This document shows, piece by piece, positions 51,872 through 63,531 of a DNA stretch of 64,000 nucleotides (position 1 is its first letter; every line of letters starts with the position of its first letter). Below the pieces are notes generated by a model, which was given only the letters and a program-made list of their open reading frames with translations, was not told where the DNA came from and did no database searches. The position numbers and the translations under genes are program-made. This DNA comes from Phymorhynchus buccinoides (lineage: Eukaryota > Mollusca > Gastropoda > Neogastropoda > Raphitomidae). The stretch lies in assembly GCA_017654935.2 (NCBI GenBank), contig CM065713.1, forward strand, positions 11,385,886-11,449,885. The letters are read 5' to 3'.

Positions 51872-53760
51872 TGCCCGAGTGACCCATGGCACAGTAGTTT
51901 TTAAACCTTTTTTTCTTTTCTTTTTAGCCACCTTTTCTTGAATCTAATTTGAACGCATTATTTGCATCAAACTGACAATTAAAGCGAAACACACAAGTGA
52001 GTGTCCGTGATCTTTGAGACATCACGTTTCTTTGTAAGTTTTTTTAATTTTAAGGACAATTTTAAAGCCAAAATCAAACTTCTTTTTGGGGTCCTGTGCC
52101 ACGACCGCATTTATTGTGTGTGTGTGTGTGTTAATTGTGTTCGTTTCCCCGTGACATGCTGTTTCTTGTTTCAAGGTTCTGGATTTTTTTATTTGCTTTT
52201 TAATTTTTTTTTATTTTTTTTAATTCTTCCAAATGGTTTTTCTCTTTTGAGCTCCTCCGAAATCGGAATGTGTCGGCTGTATGCAGCGGGGAGACCAGTG
52301 AAAACTGACAACCGGACACATACACATATCTCTTTTTAGAGATAATAAAGATATTATTGATTTTGATCCTCTTTAATGCCCGAGTGACCCATAGAACAGT
52401 AGTTTTTAGCCACCTTTTCTCGAATCTAATTTGAACGCATTATTTGCATCAAACTGACCATTAAAGCGAAACACACAAGTGAGTGTCCGTGATCTTTGAG
52501 ACATCACGTTTCTTGGTAGTTTTTTTTAAAGGACAATTTTTATTTTAAACCCAAAATCAAATTTATTTTTTGTGTGTCCTGTGCCACGACCGCATTTAGT
52601 GTGTGTGTTAATTGTGTTCGTTTCCCCGTGACATGCTGTTTCTTGTTTCAAGGTTCTGGACTTTTTTGTTTGCTTTTTAATTTTTGGTGGGTTTTTTTTT
52701 TAATCTTCCAAATGGTTTTTCTCTTTTGAGCTCCTCTGAAATCGGAATGTGTCGGCTGTATGCAGCGGGGAGACCAGTGAAAACTGACAACCGGACACAT
52801 ACACATATCTCTTTTCAGAGATAATAAAGATATTGATTTTGATCCTCTTTAATGCCCGAGTGACCCATAGAACAGTAGTTTTTAAACCTTTTTCTTTCTT
52901 TTCGTTTTAGCCATCTTTTCTCGAATCTAAATTGAACGCATTATTTGCATGAAACTGACAATTAAAGCGAAACACACAAGTGAGTGTCTGTGATCTGTGT
53001 TTCTTGGTGGTGTTTTTTTTTAAAGGACAATTTTAAAGCCAAAATCAAACTTGTTTAGTTTTTTGGTCCTGTGCCACAACTGCATTTAGTGTCGTCAAGT
53101 TAAGTCAAGTCAAAATAATCTTTATTGACATGCGTGTGTGTGTGTTCATTTCCCCGTGACATGCTGTTTCTTGTTTGAAGGTTCTGGGGTTTTTTGTTTG
53201 TTTTTTTAATCTTCCAAATGGTTTTCTCTTTTGAGCTCCTCTGAAATCAAAATGTGTCGGCTGTACGCAGCAGGGAGACCAGTGAAAACTGAAAACCGGA
53301 CACATACATACCTCTTTTTAGAGATAATAAAGATAGTTTGATTTTGATCCCCATTAATTATATTAATGCCCAAGTGACCCATGGAACAGTAGTTTTTAAA
53401 CCTTTTTTCTTTCTTTTCTTTTTAGCCACCTTTTCTCGAATCTAATTTGAACGCATTATTTGCATGAAACTGACAATTAAAGCGAAACACAAAAGTGAGT
53501 GTCTGTGATCTGTTTCTTGGTGGTTGGTGTGTTTTTTTAAGGACAATTTTAAAGCCAAAATCAACCTTTGTTTGTCCTGTGCCACGACCGCATTTACTGT
53601 GTCAAGTCAAGTCAAAATGATCTTTATTGACGAGTGTGTGTGTGTGTGTGTTCGTTTCCCCGTGACATGCTATTTCTTGTTTGAAGTAAGGTTCTGAACT
53701 TTTTTGTTTGTTTTTGAATTTTTTGTTTTTTTAGGAAAAGCCCTTGGCTGCTTCTCGACA
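51872..53760. repeat. Tandem array of ~490-bp units
   Basis: Units start GCCCGAGTGACCCATAGAAC near 51,872, 52,377, 52,853 and 53,367. Each contains CGAATCTAATTTGAACGCAT, TTAAAGCGAAACACACAAGT, TGTGCCACGACCGCATTTA, CCCCGTGACATGCTGTTTCT, and the 3' part of family B (CTCCGAAATCGGAATGTGTC). Units 3 and 4 gain an AAGTCAAGTCAAAATAATCT block. The fourth unit is truncated. From 53,760 to 54,420 the sequence is T-rich and unclassified. Confidence 0.9.
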
Positions 53761-54424
53761 ATTTTATTCTTTTGACATGTGAGAGTGTACTTTTATTTAT
53801 TGACATTACATTTTGTAATATTATTGGCTGTTCATCATTAAGTTTCTTTTGAATTCGTCGTGTCAAGGTGCTATTTTAAAACAAAAAATTTTTTTTTAAA
53901 AACGCTGTGTTCGGTTTTGCTTTTTATTCTGCTTTCTTTGTTTGTTTGTTTGTTTGTTTGTGATGATACGAGAGAAAAAGTCATTGCTAAAAAGTTTATG
54001 GACCATTTGATGTTATTTGCAGATTATAATGTTTTTAGTGTTTTATTATTCAACTTTACTCTCTTTTTTGTCTATTGGTTTATTGGCTGAAACAAACAAT
54101 TTTTTGTTCTTGATTTTTTTTTAAATTTTAAGGTGTTCAACTTTAAATGAATCTACACTTTGGTTGAATTTGTGATTTATTCTTTGTTTCTTTCTTTCCT
54201 CATTTTGTGAAACTTAGATATCCGCGCCGCCTGTGTAGACGATTTCCTTCTGACAGCTGTTCAAACTTTTTTTTTTTAATTTTTTTTTTTTTTAATAAAC
54301 CTTCCAATTAACAAATCATGTGGAAAAAAAGTGTGATTTGGTTGGGTTATGCAGAACTAGAATGAATGAAATCACAGAATTGAACCGTTCACACGTTCAA
54401 TTCTGTGTATACCCTTTTCTCTTC

Positions 54425-54575
54425 CCCCCCCCTGTCCCTCCTTCCCCCCCCCCCCCCCCCCCCCCCCCCCCTTCTCTCTCTGCCTTTCTCGCAATATCGT
54501 TTCACACCCATTTATTCATATATTGTTTAGGAATTTGTGAGCTCGTATGATTTCCCCCCCCCCCCCCCCCCCCCC
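54425..54575. repeat. Poly-C tracts
   Basis: Runs of C near 54,426, 54,446-54,470 and 54,554-54,575. The Pro-rich frame across them is an artefact. Confidence 0.9.
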
Positions 54576-54829
54576 GAGAAATTGTGAGTGGGTAAATAAA
54601 TGGTGTGCATGTGGAAAAGGTGAGGTGGGTGGGGGTGGGGGTCTGTTTGTCCATGTCTTGATTTTTTTTCTTCTCCCAGGATCAGGCATCAGAATAGTCT
54701 GCAGTCCACTCCTCTGAAAACCATGGTAAAAGGGCCATCAAGGCCCCAGACTGAAGAGGGACAACACTGAAATGAGTTCTTAACACCACCAACAGGGCTT
54801 AATATAGTGAAAAATCACTTTAACCCTTT

Positions 54830-54925
54830 CACCGCCAAAGTCGCATTTTAGCACCACAGTGATTTAACACCTATTTCACTAAAAGGCATCAAATTGTGGT
54901 CTATTTTCCAAACAATCCTCTGTCA
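54830..54925 (+). mobile_element. Family A MITE, 5' fragment
   Basis: TTAACCCTTTCACCGCCAAA and the CACCACAGTGATTTAACACC block; it stops in the CATCAAATTG region. Confidence 0.75.
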
Positions 54926-55016
54926 GAAATTCTTAATCCTCTGATCCTCTGACAATTCTGATGCCTGCAGGATGCTATGCTATGAGTGTTCGTGAGTGTC
55001 TATATCAAGAAAAGGG

Positions 55017-55422
55017 TCATCTGCTTAGACCTTGTTCACAATGCTGGGAAAGTGTCCCTTTCAAGATCGTTGGCTAAAAGATGCAGATTATCCTTAGGCC
55101 TACAGGTCCTTACAAGGTCCTTACTTGGGGATAGCTGAAAGCCCTGGGAACCCTGTATCTGCTTAGACCTTGTTCACAATGCTGGGAAAGTGTCCCTTTC
55201 AAGATCGTTGGCTAAAAGATGCAGATTATCCTTAGGCCTACAGGTCCTTACAAGGTCCTTACTTGGGGATAGCTGAAAGCCCTGGGAACCCTGTATCTGC
55301 TTAGACCTTGTTCACAATGCTGGGAAAGTGTCCCTTTCAAGATCGTTTGCTAAAAGATGCAGATTATCCTAAGGCCTACAGGTCCTTACTTGGGGATAGC
55401 TGAAAGCCCTGGGAACCCTGTG
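55017..55422. repeat. ~137-bp tandem repeat, three units
   Basis: Units start ATCTGCTTAGACCTTGTTCA at about 55,018, 55,156 and 55,293, and end AGCCCTGGGAACCCTGT, the terminal motif of the 4872-6008 element. The third unit lacks one GGTCCTTACAA block. From 55,430 to 56,390 I see a LINE-tail motif with (ATT)n (55,670-55,750) and otherwise unclassified sequence. Confidence 0.92.
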
Positions 55423-56390
55423 GAAGATGGGTGGGGGTTGAAAGACCGGCCGGATTACTTTCATTTCTACTTTAAATTATGTTAAATAATTATTTTTCAT
55501 GCTTCTTTGAATTTTGTTGTTGAAATTGTGTCAATAATGGGTATGGGGAGAAAAAAGGGGGGGGGGGGAGTGAACCGCATGAGCATTTAAATATTGATTT
55601 ATTTTATGCTTAGAACTTCATAAAGTTTTGTAATAATGTTTTTCTTCTTGATTGTTTTCTCTCGTAATATTTGTAAAGCGCTCTGAGGATGATTTTTTTC
55701 CCATCGAAGAGCGCTATAGAAGGTTTATTTATTATTATGATTATTATTAATACTTTTAGGCTCTTTACTCAAACGGCTTTTATCATTGGTTGGTATTAGC
55801 CTGTAGTATGGGCCAACAGTAACATGAGAGCTGTACCCCCCAAAAGATGATTTTCTACAGTAATGGAAAATTATGGTACAGCTTAGACTTTTCTGGAAGA
55901 CTATGACTAGAGACTCAGTCTAGGGGGTGGGGCATTTGCACTGGCTCTAGTGCTGCAGCAAATGGGATTGGTTGGCCTTTGGGGACCTTCCCCCTACGCC
56001 AGCTGTCCTCAAAATTCTTTTTGACTTAAAATTTATCAACCCAAAAAAGGAATGGTTCCAGAAAAAAAAAAAGTATAAGTGCATGGCTTTGTACATCGAT
56101 TTCTCGGCAAATAATTATGTAGATTTACACCCTCCTGCTCTATTTCTTGGTTCTTTCTAGGGTTAGGGTTAGATGGTCTTTTCTTTTGCCACAAGCATGT
56201 TTTTTGGTCAAAATCATCTCTCTTTTTTTAGCATTAAATCGCTGCCATTCTTTTTGGGCGAGAGAGTAGGGATGTACCCTGGGCAGGGCGTCTCCGCCGT
56301 AAACAAATTGTAGCCCAGCCATTTGGAATAGCAGCTGTCCCCCTCGTGCTATCCGGCAGTCGGTTTTTATTTGGAAAACGAGAAACTGGT

Positions 56391-58226
56391 ACAGTGGAAC
56401 CTCCCATTATAAGACTCCCTCCCTTTAACTTAAGACTCCCTAACTTATAAGACACCCTCCCATTATAAGACTCCCTCCCTTATAAGACTCCCTCCCTTAT
56501 AAGACCTACTTTTCTGAGACATTGCCCTTCTTTGTAACTATTAAAATTACCTCCCTTAGAAGACCTTCCATTATAATACTCCCTCCCTTATAATACTCCC
56601 TCCCTTATAAGACTCCCTCCCTTTAAGACTCCCTCCCTTATAAGACTCCCTCCCTTATAAGACTCCCTCCCTTATAGACCACCTTTTCTGAGACATTGCC
56701 CTTCTTTGTAACTATTAAAATTACCTCCCTTTAGACCTTCCATTATAAGACTCCCTCCCTTATAAGACTCCCTCCCTTAAAGACTCCCTCCCGGATAAGA
56801 CTCCCCCCCTTAAAGACTCCCTCCCTTATAAGACTCCCTCCCTTTAAGACTCCCTCCCTTATAAGACTCCCTCCCTTATAAGACTCCCTCCCTTATAGAC
56901 CACCTTTTCTGAGACATTGCCCTTCTTTGTAACTATTAAAATTACCTCCCTTAGACCTTCCATTATAAGACTCCCTCCCTTATAAGACTCCCTCCCTTAA
57001 AGACTCCCTCCCGGATAAGACTCCCCCCCCTTAAAGACTCCCTCCCTTATAAGACTCCCTCCCTTAAAGACCTCCCCTTATAAGACTCCCTCCCTTTAAG
57101 ACTCCCTCCCTCTAAGACTCCCTCCCTTATAAGACCCTCCCCTATAAAACTCCCTCCCCTAAAGACTCCTTCCCTTAAAGACTCCTTCCCTTATAAGACT
57201 CCCTCCCTTATAAGACTCCCTCCCTTATAAGACTCCCTCCCTCAAAGACCTCCCATTATAAGACCCCCTCCATTGTAAGACCTCCCATTATTAGACTCCC
57301 TCCCTTATAAGACTCCCTCCCTTATAAGACCTCCCATTATAAGACTCCCTCCATCATAAGACCTCCCATTTGACTCCCTCCCCTATAAGACCTTCCATTA
57401 AGACTCCCTCCATTACGACTCCCTCCATTTAAGACCTCCCAAGACTCCCTCCCTGTAAGGACTCCCTCCATTAGAAGACCTCCCATTATAAGACTCCCTC
57501 CCTTTAAGACCTCCCATTATAAGACTCCCTCCCTTTTAAGACCTCCCATTACAACTCCCGTATAAGACCTACTTTTCTGAGACATTGCCCTTTGTAACTA
57601 TTAAAATTACCTCCCTATAAGACCTCCCGTTATGAAACTCCCTCCCTTTTAAGACCTACTTTTCTGAGACATTGCCCTTCTTTGTAAGTATTAAAATTAC
57701 CTCCCTTATAAGGCCTCCTGTTATGACTCCCTCCCTTTTAAGACCTACTTTTCTGAGACATTGCCCTTCTTTGTAAGTATTAAAATTACCTCCCTTATAA
57801 GACCTCCCGTTATGACTCCCTCCCTTCCAAGACCTACTTTTCTGAGACATTGCCCTTCTTTGTAAATATTAAAATTACCTCCCTTATAAGACCTCCCGTT
57901 ATAAGATTCCCTTATAAGACCTACTTTTCTGAGACATTGCCCTTCTTTGTAAATATTAAAATTACCTCCCTTATAAGACCTCCCGTTATAAGATTCCCTT
58001 ATAAGACCTACTTTTATGAGACATTGCCCTTTGTAAGTTACAACAAACAAACAACTACACGACAAGTGCAAGTGACGTTATTTTATTCACAAGAGACAAA
58101 ACTACTGGATTACTTTGTTAAAATTACCTCCCTTATAAGACCTCTCCCTTATAACTTATAAGAAAAAAGTTATAAGACCTCATTTTGGATGATTTTTTAA
58201 GGTCTTATAAGGGAGGTACCTTTAGT
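56391..58226. repeat. Pogo-like MITE expanded into a 1.8-kb CTCCCTTATAAGACT array
   Basis: It begins TACAGTGGAACCTCCCATTA and ends GGTCTTATAAGGGAGGTACC. Between are about 100 units of the 15-17-bp CTCCCTCCCTTATAAGA and repeated GAGACATTGCCCTTCTTTGT with ATTAAAATTACCTCCC blocks, at least eight of them. A foreign piece (ACAACAAACAAACAACTACA then CGACAAGTGCAAGTGACG) at 58,030-58,105 matches 11,170-11,240. Confidence 0.93.
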
Positions 58227-58580
58227 GTCGCATTCTTCATAATAAATTGAGCACTCGCACATTTATTCCGAACAAATCGCAGATCTACCAACCGGAAAAT
58301 CATCCGGCGATTGCGTCTCGCCCACAGCGTCATTTCTTCGAGAAATGCATCCTTGGTTTGACGTCACCCACAGATGCTGGCTTGAAACAAGAAAAAGACT
58401 TGTGTGGATAACATCATAGCTTTATAATTCTGGCGAACGAGATTTCACCTAAAGTAGACGATGTTCTAATGAACTCCACAGCTCTTTTTTTGTGTGTGTG
58501 TGCAAATTATGACTTATCAGCTCAATTTATTTTGAAGGAATGTGACACAAAAGGTAGGTAAATATGATAGTTTGCAGCCT

Positions 58581-58738
58581 GTGCTTCTTATCGATATTCT
58601 AAAACCATGCTGTGGTGTTTCTGTGCTTATTGATATTCTAAAACCATGCTGTGGTGTTTCTGTGCTTATTGATATTCTAAAACCATGCTGTGGTGTTTCT
58701 GTGCTTATTGATATTCTAAATCCATGCTGTGTTGTTTT
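58581..58738. repeat. 39-bp tandem repeat, four units
   Basis: TGTGCTTATTGATATTCTAA then AACCATGCTGTGGTGTTTC. As 39 is a multiple of three, an open frame spans it (LIDILKPCCGVSV), but there is no other sign of coding. Confidence 0.93.
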
Positions 58739-58740
58739 TT

Positions 58741-59052
58741 TGCATCCGAAGAGAGCGTATGAAGTTCCTTTAAGATCTCCAGGTATTGTTAGCCAAAGGA
58801 GGCAACTGGGAGTCTGGGTTGTAATTTATGTAAAGCGGAGATGCCTTGCCCAGGGTACATCCCCACTATCTCTACTCGCATATGTACACTTCACACACGT
58901 GTGTTTTTTGCATCCGAAGAGAGCGTATGAACTTTGAAGTTCCTTTAAGATCTCCAGGTTTTGTTAGCCAAAGGAGGCAACTGCCATTCTGGGAGTCTGG
59001 GCTGTAATTTGTGTAAAGCGGATATGCCTTGCCCAGGGTACATCCCCACTAT
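58741..59052. repeat. ~165-bp direct duplication of a dispersed repeat
   Basis: GCATCCGAAGAGAGCGTATG, TTAGCCAAAGGAGGCAACTG, TGTAAAGCGGAGATGCCTTG and CCCAGGGTACATCCCCACTA occur twice (58,741 and 58,908). A diverged inverted relative is at 56,265-56,330. CA repeats follow at 59,065-59,112. Confidence 0.85.
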
Positions 59053-59433
59053 CATATGTACACTTTACACACACACACGTGCGCGATCGCACACGCACAC
59101 ACACACACACAGAAAGCAGTCCAAAAGACGAAACAATTCCAATCAATGCTGGTTTAATCGAACAGACTAGTTTGTTTGTTTGTTGTGTTGTTTTTTTAAA
59201 ACCACAAGACGACCAGTGAGACAACGCTACAGGGACACTACTACTGACAGCATCAGACAACAACGTTAACACTACCCCCCTCCCTCCCCCATCACCCCCC
59301 CCCCCATTATAACACACACACACCTAATATCTAACCTTAACTCTTATGAAGAAATGAAGATGACTGTTGGGTTCAGTAAAATTCACAACAAATTAAAAAC
59401 AAGTCTAAATCAAAAACCCCAAAACAAAAGATT

Positions 59434-59603
59434 TACGGTATTTTACGGACTACAAGGCGATACTTTTTTTTCCTAGACTGAGACCCCTGCGTCTTATGAC
59501 TGATAATACAGTAAGAAATGATAATAATAAAATCTGAGTTTTGTGTCAAATTTGAGGGGTGCGCCTTATAATCAGGTACGCCTTGTAGTCCGTAAAATAC
59601 GGT
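59434..59603. mobile_element. MITE with TIR TACGGTATTTTACGGACTAC
   Basis: TACGGTATTTTACGGACTAC at left; GTAGTCCGTAAAATACGG at right; GCG(C)CTTAT subterminal motifs. 170 bp, the compact form of the 16,224 family. Confidence 0.88.
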
Positions 59604-59614
59604 CGTCACACAAA

Positions 59615-59790
59615 CAAAACGAGTCACGACGTTTCGGGTTCAACCCGTTTGTCCAGTGCTCAACTTCGACTTTTTGTTTTAATTTCGACTTTCGTGCGCA
59701 CTGAACCGCCGGTGGCCTCCCAGCAGACGACGCTGACGAAGGGAGCGTGACGCCCCCGAAAGCTCCCAGGTGAGCCTATACTTTAGCTGA
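59615..59790. repeat. Pair of CTG(A/G)NGA-hairpin-CGAAA motifs
   Basis: On the + strand CTGACGAAGGGAGCGTGACG then CCCCCGAAAGC folds as GGGAGCG/CGCCCCC. On the minus strand at 59,625-59,660, CTGGACAAACGGGTTGAACC then CGAAACGTCG folds as CGGGTT/AACCCG. The layout resembles repeat termini of Penelope-like elements; no protein is present. Confidence 0.4.
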
Positions 59791-60073
59791 GTGAAGCCAT
59801 TTTAAAATTCGTTTTATCATAATTTCGACTTTGTTTTAATTTGTTGTGAACAAAAATCTTGTCATCCAAAAATCGAAGCGCTTCTGAAGCCATCCATATA
59901 CAGTGAACATTGCTTAGTTCAAAACTGAAGGGACTGATATTTTATTTTCGAGACAGCCAGTATTTTCAGATAAAAAGACCTTTTAACATGAGGATTATTA
60001 AAGTGGGACCGCACAAATTTTTTTAAAAATTGTGAGTTATCCAGTCTTTTTTGAGTCATCAGTATTCCCGCCG

Positions 60074-60364
60074 TACAGTGGAACCTCCCTTATAAGACCT
60101 TCAAAAATCATCCAAAATGAGGTCTTCTAACTAGGGAGGGGTCTTATAAGGGAGGTAATTTTAATACACAGAATGGCAATGTCTCAGAGAAGTAGGTCAT
60201 ATGTGGGAGAGGGTCTTATAATGGGAGGAGGTCTTATAAGGGGGGGGTATTATAATGGGAGGTCTTATAATGGGAGGTCTTATAGGGAGGGAGTCTTATA
60301 ATGGGAGGTCTTCTAAGGGAGGGAGTCTTATAATGGGAGGTCTTATAAGGGAGGTTCCACTGTA
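60074..60364. mobile_element. Pogo-like TA MITE with internal repeats
   Basis: TACAGTGGAACCTCCCTTAT to AAGGGAGGTTCCACTGTA with TA on both sides. The right half has about six GGGAGGTCTTATAATG units, a smaller version of the 56,391 expansion. Confidence 0.9.
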
Positions 60365-60552
60365 CTGGCAATGAATACTGTCCATTCCACTGGCTACGTT
60401 CAATTACACTCGTACATTCGATCGCTGAACAAACACACAAAAAGCCTTAGAAATTACCCTGTTCAGAGAATGTTGATCGCCAGAGAGGGGAAAAGAGAAA
60501 GAGAGATCATGGGTCAGGTCAGAGAACGAGGACAACCAGGCCTCGCGGCCTC

Positions 60553-60711
60553 TTAACCCCTCGACTGCCAGAGAGAGTTAAAGAAAAAATCATCGGGCAA
60601 ATCATGCCGTGAAAAAGACAAAACTGATAGAGCCAGTCTGGGGATATTACTCTCTTGACTGTGCTAGAGCAAAAGCCAGCATATCAGGGTTATTCATCTT
60701 CATCTTCAAAT
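60553..60711 (-). mobile_element. Family C MITE, partial
   Basis: TTAACCCCTCGACTGCCAGA to the TATCAGGGTTATTC block; the right third is missing. From 60,712 to 61,690 I see AT-rich unclassified sequence with a duplicated ~50-bp segment (TTTGCAAGTTTCGAAACC... at about 60,978 and 61,020) and a poly-C run (61,451-61,474). Confidence 0.8.
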
Positions 60712-61691
60712 TAAGGTTAGGTGCCAACTTGATTGATATGTGCTGGAAGAGAATTCCAGTATTTTAGTGACTGTTGCTAAAGAAATTCTTTCTAATGTTA
60801 AATTCCCCTGTATTGGGTTAGTAATTTCAAAATTATAGTTTTTGAGTAGTTAAAAAGTTGTAACAATTGTTGGTTAGTAATATCAGAACTGTGAACATTT
60901 TTATATAAACATTTATTAAATCGCCACGTAGAGAGAGAAATGACCTCAGAATAAAACAGTGGTTTGCAATTCTCTTCACTTGCAAGTTTCGAAACCCGCA
61001 TAAACAAGTTGATCTCTAATATTTGCAAGTTTCGAAACCTGCATAAACAAGTTGATCTCTAATATATATCAACTACACAGATTTAAAGCCGCGTTTAACG
61101 AAGTTGTGTAGTACTACACAATATAGTTGTCTCTGATGCTGGTAAAAATATTTCTTAACAAGTCACCAACATATTTTTTAAAAGAAAAAAAAACTGGCTC
61201 TGAAATCTACATATATAACACAACGTGGGCGAGTCTATTTTCATTTTTTTAATAATTTCAGTCTTGACTAGATGTTAAAAAAATTCATTACTTTTTTATT
61301 TTTTTTAAAATAAAAGCACTCGCTAACCCTATTGCACGACCTGTTTGACCCTTAAAACACTTTTTAAAAAATCACAAACCACGTATTAGAATTTTCTGTT
61401 CCCAGCCCTTTCCCACTGACTTTCTTATTCCTTCCACAACTCATCTTAACACCCCCCCCCCCCCCCCCCCCCCCACTCGTTGTAATCCTATCTCCAAATT
61501 ACATTTGCTTTACGCAATTAACTTGGTCCTTTCTCGAAGAAAAAAACAAACAAATCTAACAATCTCTTTCCTTAATTAAGCTACGCACAAATGCAAAGAA
61601 AAAAACACAACAACCCTAAACCCACAAAAAAGCTACGTGTATTCGAGGAAAAAACACACGCAAAAATAGATCCATAACCAGCCACAAAATA

Positions 61692-61869
61692 TACCGTATT
61701 TTACGAACTACAAGGCCATACTTTTTTTCTTCTAGACTGAGACTCCTGCGCCTTATAATGTAACTGATAATAGTATAGTAAGAAACTATAATAATAACGT
61801 AATCTGAAATTTGTGTCAAATTTGGACGCCTTATAATCAGGTGCGACTTGTAGTTCGTAAAACGCGGTA
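61692..61869. mobile_element. MITE with TIR TACCGTATTTTACGAACTAC
   Basis: TACCGTATTTTACGAACTAC mirrored by GTAGTTCGTAAAACGCGGTA. Its body closely matches 59,434-59,603 (AGACTGAGAC, CTGATAATA, AATTTGTGTCAAATTTG). Confidence 0.88.
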
Positions 61870-62120
61870 AACAGATCTCCATCGATTGATGATTTGAAAA
61901 TGAAACGAACACGTGGATGTATTATATAACAATGACTTTCTTTTTTGTTGGTTATGGCAGTTACCTAGACCTCACAAATGCATTCATGTGTGGGTGTGCA
62001 AAAGAGCAGGAAAAACTTTTCATTACTAAAAAAGGGGAAGAAAAAAAAAAATCAATAAAAAGTAACGAAGTGCAATCTACAAACGAAGACATGTTCTTTC
62101 CATCATTCCATTTACATTAA

Positions 62121-62772
62121 AGGGGCACCCTGACGGATGAGTTTTTCGCAAGAAACACGTCGAGATCACCAGAAAGACAGCCTTTTCAAGGATCGGAACA
62201 CTCGCTTTGCTCTGGTTTCCTAGAAGTCAAAACGGCGATTCCTCCTTGGCGGAGTTGCCGGAGAGAGAAGCCATTTTGGACGGGGTGGGTGGAGGCCACT
62301 CAGAGTGGTTGAAGCGTTTTTCTTCTTTGTAGAGCAGTAAAAAAAAAAATGGAGCCATTTTCTTTGTTGTGACCGAAACTCCTTTTGGTAAACTGTAAAT
62401 AAAAAGGCTTGTATTGTGGAAACGTCGTGATTTTGTCTTAGCGACCATTACAAAAGAGAAGGCATGTAAGGCACATGTCTTTTTCACTGAAATAATTTTC
62501 CCCCTAAGTCGGAGTGTGGCTGCCCATGTGGCGGGGTAATCAAAAACGGTCACACACGTAATGTTCTCATCCCTAGCTGGTGCATTTGTACCATAGTGTT
62601 CAAGTGCTCCCTGGAGTTGTTAAGCCAGGGAACAACAACAACAACCCGATTTGACGGGTTTGATTTCTAGGAAACCAGAGCAAAGTGGTGGTTGCGATCT
62701 CAGTAAAGGGTGTTTTCTGGTGATCTCAACATGTTTCTTGCACACAAAACTCTCATCCGTTAAGGTGCCCCT
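62121..62772. mobile_element. TTAA-flanked element with ~110-bp TIRs
   Basis: AGGGGCACCCTGACGGATGA at the left and its mirror (TCATCCGTTAAGGTGCCCCT) at the right, each next to TTAA (62,117 and 62,773). The inverted repeats run about 110 bp to CTCTGGTTTCCTAGAA. The middle 430 bp contains GCGGAGTTGCCGGAGAGAGA and GAAGCCATTTTGGACGGGGT but no recognisable protein. Long TIRs distinguish it from families A and C. Confidence 0.85.
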
Positions 62773-62983
62773 TTAAAGAAACTATCGCACCCCCCCCCCC
62801 ACCCCACCCCTTTGGTTTTTCAAGAAACGTGAACTTTTCTCCCCCTGCAGAAGACAATGATACCTCTGTCCTATTTCCACAGAACAACCAAGGACGTTTT
62901 TTTCCCCCCGTGTCATCGTGTGTTTTTCTTCCTCTTGGGAAATTCATATTCATTTGAAAAAAAAATAAAAAAATTCCTTTCAG

Positions 62984-63052
62984 AAAACATTCGATTACTT
63001 CCGGAAGTGATCGGAAAACTCGACTTCCCTTTTCAAATCAAGGAAGTGCTAG
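62984..63052 (+). CDS. Possible internal exon (NIRLLPEVIGKLDFPF...)
   Basis: A CTTTCAG acceptor and a GTATGT donor bound 69 nt open in one frame: NIRLLPEVIGKLDFPFQI then KEVL. Phase 1 in and phase 1 out, so it would be frame-neutral. The peptide is well composed for a helical segment. I cannot name it, and no neighbouring exon is seen, so it may be chance or belong to a gene to the right. Confidence 0.22.
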
Positions 63053-63198
63053 GTATGTGGTGTTTTTTGTTCTGGATGAATTTTTCTCCTCACCTCCTAT
63101 ACTTCATAAAACTCGCGATTTCTCTTTCACGGAAACTTGTTTCGCGATTTATTTGTTACTCCCCTTTTAAAAAAAAAAAAAGAAGCTTCAACTCTTCT

Positions 63199-63444
63199 TT
63201 AACCCTTTCACCGCCAGCCATTTTTCAGCCAAAAAATACCATTAAACTTAACTGGGTAGAGAGAAAAAAATATCTGCAATATTGGGAATTCCTCTGTGAC
63301 ATGTATAACATTAGGCCTATCCTTACCTCCCCAAATGAAGAAAATAGGGTCTTTGGATAACAGGCCCTGATTTGATGCCTTTTAGTGACATGGGTGTTAA
63401 ACCATTGTGGTGCTAAAATGCGACGTTGGCGGTGAAAGGGTTAA
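63199..63444 (-). mobile_element. Family A MITE
   Basis: TTAACCCTTTCACCGCCAGC to TTGGCGGTGAAAGGGTTAA; intact with TTAA on both sides. Confidence 0.92.
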
Positions 63445-63531
63445 AAAAAAGAAGAGAGAAATACAAACTAAATGCAAAACTTGCGCGCACACCTCTCTCT
63501 CCAAGGATGTTCGCCTGTGCCTTAACCCTTT

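Noticed and set aside
58542..58937. 131-codon frame with LIDILKPCCGVSV repeats
   Set aside because: A 39-bp tandem repeat happens to be divisible by three, followed by a duplicated dispersed repeat; no start context or splice signals.
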